DNA from: Lepraria neglecta
Lineage: Eukaryota > Ascomycota > Lecanoromycetes > Lecanorales > Stereocaulaceae
Assembly: GCA_033220425.1 (NCBI GenBank)
Contig: CM065651.1
Location: forward strand, 2,356,001 to 2,420,000
Length of the DNA: 64,000 nt
Reading direction: 5' to 3'
The notes below the pieces were generated by a model that worked only from the letters and a program-made list of their open reading frames with translations, made no database searches and was not told the origin of the DNA. Below, piece after piece: positions 1 through 11,403 of this stretch (position 1 is its first letter; the number at the start of each line of letters is the position of its first letter). The position numbers were made by a program, and so were the translations under genes.

Positions 1-176
1 TACACTCTGATATGAGTCTAGACCATTCCCATCGGTGTCACAAACTGGCATATTTCGCTAGGAAGATTAGACACTCAGTCAACTATCAAAGGCGCTAGCA
101 GCTTTTAAAGCATATGTTCTGACTAGATAAGTTGACTTAAAGAATGATTGACTGACGCTATTGATATCCATCACAG

Positions 177-1037
177 AGCATTCTCCGTAAGCTCTTGTTC
201 GGTATTTGCCCAAAATCATGCGGAACAGCTTGGTTGTTCGCGCCTAATTGCGATTGGCTTGATACAGGCATCTGGGCTGATGTAGAGTTCCCAACCCTCA
301 AGGCCAACAAAGATATTACACAAGTCATCTGGGTCGATTCCACTTCACTCGTCGAAACTACCATCTGGCCTGAGCAGTCCAACAAACTCAAGCGAGCTGC
401 TGCTGCAGTCAGGCCTCCGTGCGATGCCGACTCCGATTTACCTCCAGGCGTAACGGTGCCGCAAGCACAGGGCCCCGTCCCTGTCCCACAGGTGACCCCA
501 GCAGGTACTCCAACGGGCACGACTGCTGGTGCCACAGCAAAACCAACTCCAGCCGCTGCTGTGACTTGTACACATGACGCAGACCCACAAAACACCTGTG
601 CGGCCGTCGCCGGCAGCAAAGGCTGGTGTAATTGCAGCGATGGAAAGAGCTATACAATCATGTGGACAGGATCACCGTGCGCCTACACCGCCACGCCAAC
701 GGCGACTGCTTCATTCGATTGTGCTGCCACTCCTCCCACCGGCAAATCATCCAGCAGGGCTTCCAGCTCCACAGGCAAGCCAACTTCCGGCTCAAGCAGC
801 TCAAGCTCAAACGTCGCGCAGCTGTCGAGAAACTCCGCCCACGTCGGCGAACTTACGGGCAATGACCTTTTCACAGATATGTGGAATGCCCTCGTACCGC
901 AATGTCCAGCATCTTCTACATTCTGCAACCCCGCGCAAGTGACCATACCGAATGTCGGTACAGTCGTCGGTACCGTAAACACCGAAGGAGAAATCCTCTT
1001 GAATATCCAGGAAAACCAGGACAGTTCGATAGCCTAA
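177..1037 (+). CDS. 3' exon of a secreted, Cys-containing, Thr/Pro/Ser-rich protein (partial)
   Basis: The open frame has no ATG near its 5' end. A splice acceptor (ending CACAG at 176) fits the start of a terminal exon, so the gene probably begins upstream of the window. The N-terminal part has CPKSCG and NCDW. The middle is Pro/Thr/Ala-rich. It is followed by a Cys-containing block (CTHDADPQNTC, WCNCSDGK, PCAYTATPT) and a Ser-rich linker. The last 70 residues hold two more Cys. The C-S-x-G...CAYT-x-x-P pattern resembles the C-terminal repeats of some fungal GH18 chitinases and chitin-binding secreted proteins. That is a memory-based likeness, not a domain call. The exon is free of stops over 840 nt, unlike the next two genes. 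Function unknown; a wall-associated or secreted role is inferred. Confidence 0.45.
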   Translation, partial: SILRKLLFGICPKSCGTAWLFAPNCDWLDTGIWADVEFPTLKANKDITQVIWVDSTSLVETTIWPEQSNKLKRAAAAVRPPCDADSDLPPGVTVPQAQGPVPVPQVTPAGTPTGTTAGATAKPTPAAAVTCTHDADPQNTCAAVAGSKGWCNCSDGKSYTIMWTGSPCAYTATPTATASFDCAATPPTGKSSSRASSSTGKPTSGSSSSSSNVAQLSRNSAHVGELTGNDLFTDMWNALVPQCPASSTFCNPAQVTIPNVGTVVGTVNTEGEILLNIQENQDSSIA

Positions 1038-1618
1038 CTTCACGGTATGCTTGGAGAGGCCGTGTCGGCATTTTTAAATTCCGCCACAGGGAAAAATTGC
1101 CAGACCGTCCCGTAGACTTCTGCGACGCAGCCATCTGACGGGGAATGTCCGAAGGTTAGCACTAAGCGAAGTTTACACCTTGGAGAGCGAAAAGTTCTTC
1201 CTCCGACGAATTTGTGTGAGGGAACTTCAAAGCTGTGCAATGGCGCAAACCTGATAAGTAAGTGGCTCCTTTACCTCCACAAACTTACACCAAACCGCTA
1301 CCTATTTCTCGCTTCCTCCAAGAAGTCTCCTGTTCTTTTCCTCGTTATCCAGTCGTTTTGATGCTCTACCCCACTTTCCATACGTTTCCGCCCAATGCAA
1401 ACCCTGGATATCCACCTCTCGAGCTGACATCTCGCTTTCTCTGCTGGTAAGATGTGTCTTGCGCCCCAGCGTGTCACACTGCGCCCTCAGCCGCCTGCAC
1501 CTCCTGTCAGGAGATGTGAGGAGTCATTCCGTAGCTGAGGACCTTTAGAAGCCTGGGGCATAGCCTGGTCGATTAATCAATATGGGTGCCCGTAACCTCA
1601 GGCAAGTGTCTTGTGTCT
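1038..1618. other. Intergenic, no supported gene
   Basis: Downstream of the secreted-protein exon and downstream of the polyketide synthase fossil (convergent ends). Only short open frames without recognisable protein features were seen. Confidence 0.5.
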
Positions 1619-4600
1619 TCAACTTACCATGACCATATCCTGTTCCGAGGGTTCGATGATAAATTTTCCCATGGCTTTTCCACTCTGCAATGAGCGGAAA
1701 GCACTTTGAAGTTCGCTGATCGGATATGCAGTGATGGGCGTCGCTGGTTTGATTTCTCCACCACGGAGAAGACTCATAATATCGTTCAGCAATCTCTGCA
1801 TGAGTTGCGGTCTTTCTTCCATGACCATTGCCAAATCCACCGAAGCGAATGTTGTAGACCGAGAGAACTGGACCATCTCAAGCCTCGCATTCATCTCAAT
1901 GTCTCGTTTCCCAATTTCAATCAACCCTCCAAAGGAGGCTAGGCACCCCCATCCGACCCTGAGGTACTCGACGCTGAGGGAATTCAGCACCACATCAACG
2001 CCCTTGTTACCAGTAGCTTTCCGAATCTGTTGGCCAAGCTCTAGGTATCGACTTGAAAATATATGATCCTCCGAAAGGCCATAGGCCTTCACCCGTAGAT
2101 CCTGATTCTCCGGGCTTCCGACTGTTGTGAAGACTTCCGCACTAGTCTTCTGGGCAAGCATGATAGCCGCTTGTCCCACGCCGCCAGCTCCCGTGTGGAT
2201 TAGGATTCGCTCCCTTGGCTTCAGCTGAGGGGGTCCGAGCTTACACAGTTCCTGGTACAGAGGTGGCGTAAGAAAGTGTAAGTCGGGTTTCCATTTTAAT
2301 TTGAAAGCTGTCTTTGTTGCGTGAATTAGAGATTTTGCATCCGATACTTGGCGCATGCAAAGGCCCTCGACCTGGACAACAGGCTTGAGGCCGTCTCTGT
2401 ATGCGGATATGGATGCTATGACTTCTCTGCTAGAAGAATCTGAACGATCAAGACGGCCATGCAAGGAAAGGCGGCCTCCAAACTCTGTACCAGCGTCGAG
2501 AGAAACTGAGATGCATTTGATCTTGTAAAGTGGCAATATGTGGAAGAGTTGACCATGTGATCTGTAAACATGTGTCCATTGTCACTGGGTGAATTATTGG
2601 TCTGTTCTTCAAGTGATAGGACTTATCAGTGCTTGAATCAGGGATATCATATTCGCTGCTTGCGATGTCTTGGCCAACTTTCACAGCATTGAGACCTTTG
2701 TAGAGGCTACCATACTCGATCCCGACTGCTTCGAGAGCATCGTAGATGACATCGGAGACAAGAGGATTTTCGCATTTCTCGACATGCAGTTGGACGCTAG
2801 TCCTTTCAGGCTATTTACCTTCTGATGTCGAAGATATGCAAGTCTCAAGTCCAGAAGAAGCCCCGCTCCCAGCATCGCTACCTCCTGCCAGCGGAGACTC
2901 GGTGTTCTCGGATCCGTACGAACTACCTATTCCAAGCTCTCCGCTTTCTGCTGGCGGACTTACAGTGGCCTGGTGCCCACCGGGGACCAATTGTTCAGGC
3001 GCTCTGCCTTCAGCTTGCGGAGGTGAGGTGGTCTCGGGCTCGAAGGACGCATTTCTCCCAGTCTCTGCGCCTTCTCCGGCTGAAGAGATGGCGGTCCGGC
3101 TCCCACGGAGGTTGCTTTGCGTGGAGATCAAGCCTCGGCAATGTTCATTCCAGCCATGCTCAGGCTGCCATGAGAACATTCGAAATTCATCCCGCGAGCT
3201 CGAAGTTGACCGCGAGGATTCATTGTGAGGCCTCAAGACTGTCATAATCTCGACATCGACAGCCTGTGGTACGGTGAGTACACTGTGCGAGCATATCTCT
3301 CGAAGCTCGGTTGTCCCGACCGAATGGCCCTTCGACCTCGCTCGAGAGAGTGCGCCTTCGATGGCCAAGACCACATATCCGGCCACTGGGTATACCACGT
3401 TTCCTCGCACTTTGTGTTGTTTGAGCCACGGAGCCTCATCGAGGCGTACAATGTTTCTACAGCGTGGTTCGAGATCACTGAAGTCTATCTCTGGTACTCC
3501 CAAAATATCATTTCGGGCTCCTGCTCTCAACCTGTAGCCTTGAGCAAGTCGAGGCCCGGACCAGTAAGATTCTGAGTGGTTCTATGGATAGGGTTGGAGG
3601 TCGGACAGTACTTCAGGCATTAGAGGATCCGGGGTAGGAAAGTTGATGGTTGGAAGGTGAGCAGGGTTTCCTTTCATGAATAGCGCTCCAGCCGTGTCGA
3701 GCATGGTGTTCAAAGCATCCTCGCCTCTCAGAAGTGTTGGCAAATAGCTTATTTTAGAAGCTGAAACTTCTTTTGCACTCAGAATCTGCCGGATAGGCCC
3801 TTTCAAGGCTGGGTGCGGCCCAAATTCGATCACGGTATCAATACTCGCTTCCTCGCCGTTGCCGGCGTTCAGGTTACCTAGACTTACAAATACTGCAGCA
3901 AAAAGGACAGGTGAGATCAAGTTGTTCACCCAATACTCGGCGTCTAGGCTTTGCAGTGTCCACAGTGGCCCACTTCAGAGCGGAATGGAAGGACACGGTA
4001 GAAGTTGCTGCGGGACTCAAATGTCCAATAGATGACCTATAATCCTCGGCCACCAGTTGCATATGGTGGCAGTGGTAGGCAAGGTCGGTGTGGAGTCTGC
4101 GGTGGAATAGACTTCTCCGCTTCGCTTCCTCTTCTAGCACAGCGATCGCAGCCTCATTCCCGGAAATTGTGATACTTGATGGACAATTAATGCACGCCAG
4201 AACGAAATCTGGATTAGGAAAACTCGTGAGAAGGTTGCTGAGATCTGATGGAGCCCTTCCAATCGCCGTCATAGCGCCTTTGAGCTTGGGGAGCTTCTCT
4301 TTGAATTTCAACGTGGCTATGCCTCGGAAGTATGCCAACGAGGTACAGTCTTCGAACGATAGTGCACCAGTAGCATACGCTGCTGCAATCTCACCACTTG
4401 AGTGGCCGGCAGCGCCGCGTGGTATAATATCCCAAGACAAAAACAGGTCGATCAAGCCTATCTGCACTGCGGTGCAAGCTGGTTGACTGACGACCGCCTG
4501 GTTCACGAGGGAATCGTCGTTTCCCTTCGAAAGTCCCTCTATACACATTAGATGTGCTTTTTGTAAAGCAATGTAAAGCAGAGACGTTGTCTTACCCAAG

Positions 4601-6120
4601 AGCGACCAACTCGCTCCAAGAGCGGTCAAGGCAGCGTCAGCACGTTCAATAGCTGCTGCATAAATTGGACATCTGTACATCAACTCGCGACCCATGGCGT
4701 GCCTGCATGGTCAGAAAGCTAAAGTTGTGGACTCACCATTGGGCTCCTTGGCCAGTAAATACGAATCCAATACTGGGTTCTCTGGTCACGCGTCCTGGTG
4801 GTACTTTGCCCTCATCAAGTTTGTCGTGGACAGCTCTTAACATAGCTGTGTTCAGAGCAATCCTCCACTGAAAAAAAGATTGTCGTTGTAGCGTCAGCGC
4901 CAGGGTTGGCAACAAGTTTCGGTACAATGCTCGTGGACGGTGTTTGAGGTAGTGCACAAGGCCGTGAGCCTGCCGCTTCAGGGACCCCTCATCGTTGGCC
5001 GAGAGGACAATGAGATGACATCTTTCTCCACTGGTGGGCTCTTCATGGATTCTGCCTGCAGATTCAAGCTGATTGACGAGACCATCTCCTCCATTAATAG
5101 CACGAGTTGGAAGTGGTGTTGTTGAAGGCGCCTGCTCTATGATGAGATGGGCATTGCTTCCTCCAAAGCCGAAGTTGTTGACTGAAACTCGGCGTGTCTT
5201 CCGCCTGGGCCAAGGCATCTGCCGGGTTGGTACCTGTCGCTTGCGTGAGCATGAGTTTGACATGATGGAATAAAAACACAGTCATGTACCTTCATATTCC
5301 ATTCAGTTAGAGGAATTTTGGGGTTCAATCTGTCGAAATTGCAGTTGGGCAATATAAACCCCTTCTCGAGCATTATTACCGATTTAATGATCGAAGCGAC
5401 TCCAGATGCCCCCTCCAGGTAGCCGATATTAGATTTCAACGAGCCGACGTATACAGGCTTCGACTTGCCAACAGGTCGACCAAATACGGCGCCAAGAGCA
5501 GATGCCTCTATGGAATCACCGACCTGCGTCATATTCGGTTAGCGCATACTGTTTGGGCCTCATGGTGAGGGGACTCGTGGGAGGAGAAAAAACCGACCGC
5601 ATTTCCAGTGCCGTGGCATTCGACGTAATAAGTTTCCAAGGGCGAAAGACCCGCTGATTGATAGACATTTCGCCCTAGCAACTCTTGCGCGTCGCGGCTA
5701 GGCATAGTGATCCGACATGATACTCTTTACTATTCACAGGCCTTCAATTCAACCTTTCGATTTCCACTACCATAAGATGTGCCAAGCCGAAATATTTTTT
5801 CGCACAATGCAAGTTTCGATCAGACGGTCTGATGCGACAATACCTTACCATTCATCGGTTCTTCGACCTACTTTGCTACGGAACAAGAGCTCAGCCAGCT
5901 GTGTACAATAGATTGTCTGCAGTCCCTCGAAAGCTTCCGCGACAAAAAGTTGAGCGCCTGCAGCTCTGATACCGTGTTTGCTGGTGGCTCCGCCTATCCT
6001 CATACTGTCGGAGTCGATACCCTGCTCTTCACATATAATCACACATGCAAAAGAGACAGGTTTTTTTGAAGTCATCGTTCGAAGTTTGACCGCTAGTTGA
6101 CATGATGCGCCAGGGTTACG
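1619..6120 (-). pseudogene. Fossil of a highly reducing type I polyketide synthase
   Basis: Read on the minus strand, fragments follow the order of a fungal reducing PKS. The C-terminal part of a ketosynthase lies at about 6075-5140 ([11 protein letters not shown], then the SNIGYLEG segment and FGFGGSNAH). An acyltransferase lies at about 5000-3590 (FTGQGAQW, then active-site GHSSGE). A dehydratase lies at about 3560-2450 (WLKQHKVRGNVVYPVAGY with its His, then IIHPVTMDT). An enoylreductase remnant lies at about 2240-1619 (NADPH motif GAGGVGQAA). I do not recognise the N-terminal ketosynthase half with its active-site Cys, a C-methyltransferase, a ketoreductase or a carrier domain. The gene is broken, with roughly half a dozen or more breaks, and cannot make a working synthase. 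It would have built a reduced polyketide. The nearby Zn2Cys6 gene may be its former regulator (inference). Age: old enough for several lesions, young enough for motifs to be readable. Confidence 0.85.
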
Positions 6121-6339
6121 GGCGCCTTCTGTGCGCCCCTCGTCGATTCGTGGGGTGATAAGACATCGCAGAAGAAAAATGAATCATGCTCACATTGTGT
6201 CCTTGGAACGCTTCAACTGCAGCCCAACTCGCCGTTTCGCTACGATTCAGAGCTCGATAAGGCTTTCAGCTTGCTAACGTCATCGTCAGTGCCAAATTCC
6301 CCGAAAGCCATGTCTCTCAACACTGACGCTGGCTGTCTA

Positions 6340-7721
6340 GGTGTGGCGCAACGGGGTACGCAGTCACATCGCCGCCTCCGTATACCGTCTCTGGCATCCA
6401 CGGTCCTGTAAGCAGATCAGCCACTGGTACTTATGAAACAGCGATCACGTCAGCTATTCAAAGCGCAACTCCGGCCTGCGACAGAAAGTACACGGTCAAG
6501 AGTGGCGACGCTTGCAATAAAGTCAGTCTCGAGCAAAAAGTCTCGACGTTTTCTCTCCTCTATGGGAACGGTCTCCAGGGATACTGCACCAATTTTCCCT
6601 GCGAAGGTTCAGAGATCTGCCTCTATCACACATGTGACACGTACACGGTCAAGGCCAATGACACTTGCTATGGACTTATGCAGGGGCTCAAGAATGCGTT
6701 CAGTACTTCGCAATTGATTTCATGGAATTTGAACGTCAATAGAGACTGCTCCAATCTGGACCATATTGTTGGCTATCAGATTTTTGTTAGGTAAGTAACG
6801 TCTGCATATTCTCTCACCCGTAGAGCATGACTGAAGTTTTCTTATAGCTTCCCAGGAGATTCTGCCTTCTTGGCTGCTAGTAATCCCGTCACACCAATTG
6901 TGTATGTACTTCCCAAGTTCCCCTGAGAGTGACACTCGCTGGCGAAAGGCCGAAGCAGTGCAACTGCATCAGCACAAGTACATCCCTGCCAAGGGTTCTC
7001 ACAACCTGCAAGCTGCTACGCAACTACATACCTCACAGCGTCTGCATGGGAATGGCCATCAGCTACTCCTATGGCAACACGGCTATTGATGGGCATCCTA
7101 TCACTTGCACCAGGCACAAGGCAAGACTGTTCAAAGTACGAGCAGCAATACAACAGCGGGTCCTCCGGCAAAACGAAAAGCTACAAGGTAAACAGTTTCT
7201 ATAGCGTAGCGAGCTTTCATGACTGTAAGTGGGTCCCCATTGCTTCTGCATAACAAGCTTTCGCTAACGGATCTATTGCAGTGACGGTACAACAATTTGT
7301 GTAGTGGAATCCCTCGTTGAAATGGGGTCCTTCAAATCCTGATGCTTGTGAACTGTTCCCTGGCTTGCAGTATTGCGTAAGAGCCAACGAAAACACCAAT
7401 CATGGAATGGCAGCATCGGTGTCTTCGAACGGCCCTTATTTGACCACGGCTAGCGGCTCTTATGGTGTCTATCCACCAATGAGTACCGCATCGCTAGCAA
7501 AATGTATATATTGGACTCCCCCGAGCGGCTCTTATGGGGTCCGTACACCGTTGCTATCGGGGACTTACATCACGATCTACAACACAGAGCCCAGCACGGT
7601 CTACAGCACGGTCTCGGACACAGCTTACAGTACGGTCTCAAGCATGGTCTTCAGCACAACGTGTGCTCAAACTACAGTTACCAGTATCGTTTACACCAAG
7701 TTTTCAGTTACTCAGACATAG
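6340..7721 (+). pseudogene. Multi-LysM secreted chitin-binding protein, eroded
   Basis: The frame around 6340-6790 reads as two LysM modules: CDRKYTVKSGDACNKVSL, with a later NGLQGYCTNFPCEG, and then TCDTYTVKANDTCYGL followed by LISWNLNVNRDCSNL. This is the usual layout of fungal tandem-LysM proteins, which bind chitin in the apoplast or protect hyphal walls. A canonical intron follows (GTAAGT at 6801, ending at 6847), then SFPGDSAF. A third LysM end appears near 7285-7370 (WNPSLKWG...LFPGLQYCV). The tail is a Thr/Ser/Tyr-rich stretch ending at 7721. The middle part (6900-7280) cannot be read in one frame, and an in-frame TAG sits just before WNPSL unless a different acceptor is used. I see no convincing start with a signal peptide. 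Probably a decayed LysM gene; an unusual intron layout is the alternative. Confidence 0.7.
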
Positions 7722-8271
7722 CATCTTATCACAGCTTGAAAAGAAACTGTGCAAATCAACCAGCCAAGGGACCGTCCCAGTCACCATCATAGCCTGAAAA
7801 TATATTATCTGAGCCCGTCCGAGGCAAGCAACTAGCACATGGCGGTTTCCTCGCTACGGCTGAGGGAGTATGCGAGAGGTTATCATTGTCATTAAAGAAC
7901 GATTAGCGAAGGGGAAACTTGTAAATAGAGGATGATATTACTTTCGAGGATTTAATTGGATGACGACAAGCGCCTACTTGGATAGCGATGCCAAGTAAGG
8001 AAAGGAAACCCAAGTCGAGTTCCTCTAAATCGAGTAGGGAGCGTTGCTGGGGTAGCTGTTTCGTCGAAGTAGGGCACTTGGCTAAGGTCACTTGAGACTA
8101 TGCATTGCAATAGCTTTCACATAGCGACCCAGTAATCTAGAAATACATGCATGATATTGATCAATTATTGGGTGGCGCTATTTACCGTGTCTATCATTGT
8201 TCATATCCTCTTGGCGCTATTCACCATCTTTCATAATTCATTTCATCTCTGCCCAAAATAGTCTCAGACCA
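7722..8271. other. Intergenic, no supported gene
   Basis: Convergent 3' regions of the LysM remnant and the Zn2Cys6 gene. Only a short frame (7903-8091, minus) without features. Confidence 0.5.
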
Positions 8272-10906
8272 TCATTGCAGCGACCAATTCGCCCAATCAA
8301 TATCCGGCATATCCGTATACTCCATCCCATTCTCCCCATTAAGCATAACGTTGCCCCCACTATTTTCATACAGCTCAGTACTGACTAATTGCGAGAAGAG
8401 ATTCGGATCGACCTCCATTGGAAACTCAAAGGGTCCGCCGTTCGCAGATGGCATGAATGAGTAGTCAGATTCTCGGAAGTAGGGGAGCGGCTGAGCTCCA
8501 TTGGGAACTGACGGAGCTAGCGTTAGTTGTACAGCGTCACCGTCATATGCGCGGCCAATAAGTGATCTGGCTGGATCAGAGAGGAAGTCGGCGTCCGCTG
8601 AAGAGGCGGATAGGGATTGCGAAAAGTCTTTGTTTTGAGATGGGGCTCCATATTCCGAACGCATGGCTGTGGTCGAGGACTGGGGAATACTAACGCGGTT
8701 GAATGTAGAGCATCGATCCCAATCCTGTTTCAGGTCCGTTTGCAGTTTCTGCCCATCATTGGCATCCGATTGAAGAGTTTGATTCTCGAACCATGTCTTG
8801 AGATTACTTAAGATATGCAGGAATTTGAAGGCAAGAACGTGTTTCTTCTGGTTCTCCAAATTTGCCACGGCGTCCATAAAGGCCACAAGCTTTTCACCAA
8901 AATAAAGCACTTTGCAATCCTCCGAGTCAAGAAACTTGCCAAGTTCACTTGACGGCGCACTGGCAGATATGGATAATTTCATAAGCACCACAAGAGCATA
9001 TGTGACCCTTACGAATACTAGCGTGGGGGAGGCTCTAGCAACGTCGATTTCCATTTTCAAGAAAATTTCGAGGAGGCTTTGAGAGGAACTAAGGCATAAC
9101 ATGATTGCGTTGATATATGGTGGGCTCAATTTCTTCCGACTCCCGGGTTTTACTCTGATGGCGAAGGGTGGCCGGAAATCTTCAGCATCATGATCAGGGT
9201 GAAGCGCAATTTCATGTAGGTAAATGTTGTTGGTGTGGTAAGTAATTTCGAGAAAATCTGTCATAATCGTCAGCACAGAAGCGCCTGAGAAGAGTCTGAT
9301 CTCAAGTACCATTCATCACTCCCGGTTCGGCAACTGCCTGCTTTTTCCACGCCGACAATTGCTTCTCAGCACCCTTTAGCGCGAGCTGAGCATGGTCCTC
9401 ATCTAGGCTGACGGCATCGTCCGGATTGTCTAAGCCTAACGACATGAAACATTCTTCGACAATGTGTTGAAGTTTGACCCATGCAGCAAATCTCTTATCA
9501 CCAGGCGCCGCGTCTGGCGATGTTTCAAGAACCTCTACACACTCTGACATCCAAGTTGTGAAGCGCAACATGTTTGGGAGACGTAGACTCGTTGATACGC
9601 TGCATTCACTGGTCAGCGTGGCAATAGTGTATTACACAAGCATGAGTTACCTTGTACAATTGATATAGCATGCCAACAATGCCCGACGGCCCTCCAATGT
9701 ACTGTTCTCGGATAAACGGTGTTTTGCTAACGTGATGTGGTCTGGATCGTCTCCATTCTCTGCGGGATCCAGATTCATGTAAGTTGGTGCTCTCGATCTC
9801 TTTCCAAGACCGATATCCAGAGCCATAGTAGCTGTTCATGTATAGTCAGCAAAAAAAGCTCCCAGTAAGCGGATGATCCCGCAAGAGTACTTGCCTGCCA
9901 TATGTATCTGCTGATGGAATTTAAGCTCTTCAAATCTACGAAGTTTGTCAGCACCAACCATCATGTAGCTTCAAAGATCCATGTACTTTTTGGGGGGGTA
10001 TGTCCATAGTATCGTAATACAGAGTGCTTGGATTATCTCCAGGCTCTTTCGCCCCTGGATGGCAATTTTCTTAGCATATAGCTCTTGAATCTCCTCATTC
10101 AGCTTGAGATTAAGTATTGGATCGGATGCCTCCACGCTTGCCGCAAGCACGGCCAAGAAGAGTATCGGTTTGTCTCTTCGAAGCTCAGCAGCAGTACAGC
10201 TTAAGGGAAAAGCAGGATATTGAGGCATTAGCCGGTCGATATATCTGTTGAACAGCTCTGTGGCCTTGACCATGCTCAGTAGTCCTCTGTCAACAACGTC
10301 CGGCAACATCGGATCCGAGTCGAGAGTCCCGCTGGTTTCGCCCCATTCATACAAGACAGCGTCTGAGTTTTGATTGTATGACGGAGGAACCATCTTCTTC
10401 CAAGAGCACATTTCTCCAGCGTCATTAGAAGAGAGACTGGCTAGCTCGTTTGGGGTGTCTCTTCTAATTCCCTCCTCTTCTGGCACACCTCCAACATCTC
10501 GTTCAACACTTGATGTTTTAGATCCCCCTCTGCCATTTTCTAGTAGCATACTTAGGCCGCGAACCTTTTCTTCGAGCTCCTTGACCCTGGTGTCTGTTCG
10601 CTTCCGGCGGCGAGTTTTGCTGTGGGTAGTATACACGCATTCTCTGTTGGCTCTGGCGCAACGCTGGCACTTGGACGAGAGGGACGACTCATTGGCTAAG
10701 CAACGTACCTGTCACCACTGTCAGCGTATTGTCGGTTGCACTTGTGTACACTCTGGACATACTTTTCTCAAACGACAAGCGTCACAAGCCCCTGTGCTAC
10801 CTTGGACGCCCTTTGCTGCAGGAATGGGCGCGGATTGATCTTCTGGCACTGTAGGCATCGATGGTGCACTTCCTGCCTGGTCAAAGCCTGCCTCTACTCC
10901 CGCCAT
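8272..10906 (-). CDS. Zn2Cys6 fungal transcription factor, six exons, one apparent frameshift
   Basis: Exons as I place them: 10906-10763, 10707-9987, 9935-9895, 9831-9651, 9599-9310, 9257-8272, about 739 residues. The N-terminus carries the binuclear zinc cluster: CDACRLRK, an intron, VRC, then CQRCARANREC and a basic linker, then a coiled linker (VKELEEKVRGL). The middle matches the fungal-specific TF domain (KFEELKFHQQIHMA across a splice, then MALDIGLG). The C-terminus is acidic and aromatic (MEYTDMPDIDWANWS), an activation-domain type end. Intron 9894-9832 starts with GCAAGT, a GC-AG intron. The frames of exon 2 before and after about 10676-10685 differ by one base inside the zinc-cluster loop; all other exon phases agree. 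This is either a young null mutation or a sequence error. It lies 2 kb beyond the PKS fossil and LysM remnant, so a former cluster regulator is possible (inference). Confidence 0.85.
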
Positions 10907-11403
10907 CTAGAAGCTGCCAATCAAGGATTAACTATGCAATGGATGCTGGGGACACTATTCTTCTGAATTCATTCCACGACACAGCCTGATGTAGATGTCA
11001 TTGAGTCATCTTTTCAGTAGATAGATAAGCAGCCAAGGCGGGACGGCGATCGAAGGTAACTGGCGGTGGAATTACAACCGTTGGAGGAAGAAGTGCTGGA
11101 GTGCCAGTATAGGAGAGTAAGGTAGATTCGCTGTCGAGTTATTGTAGTAATCTTACGATTTGCAGTGTTGATTGAGTTATTGGTTACACATGTGACTGCC
11201 TGATTCCGCACAGCTAAACGCCAAGACTTGGCTTGGCACCTAGAAGGCGACAAAAATCTGCCCCTTGCTCACTCGGCGCTCGCCCGGACGCTGCCGCTTT
11301 AGCGAGCGTGCGGGGTGAGTATTTCTGGGGTTAGAGTTGATCCTACATCAACACCTGGAGCTCCGCGAGACCAACATCTTATCAACACTCACTCTAATCA
11401 ATC
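10907..11403. promoter_or_regulatory. Divergent upstream region
   Basis: Lies between the start of the Zn2Cys6 gene (minus) and the membrane ORF (plus), so it probably carries both promoters. No TATA box or operator stands out. A GC-rich patch near 11270-11310 precedes the plus-strand ORF. Confidence 0.4.
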
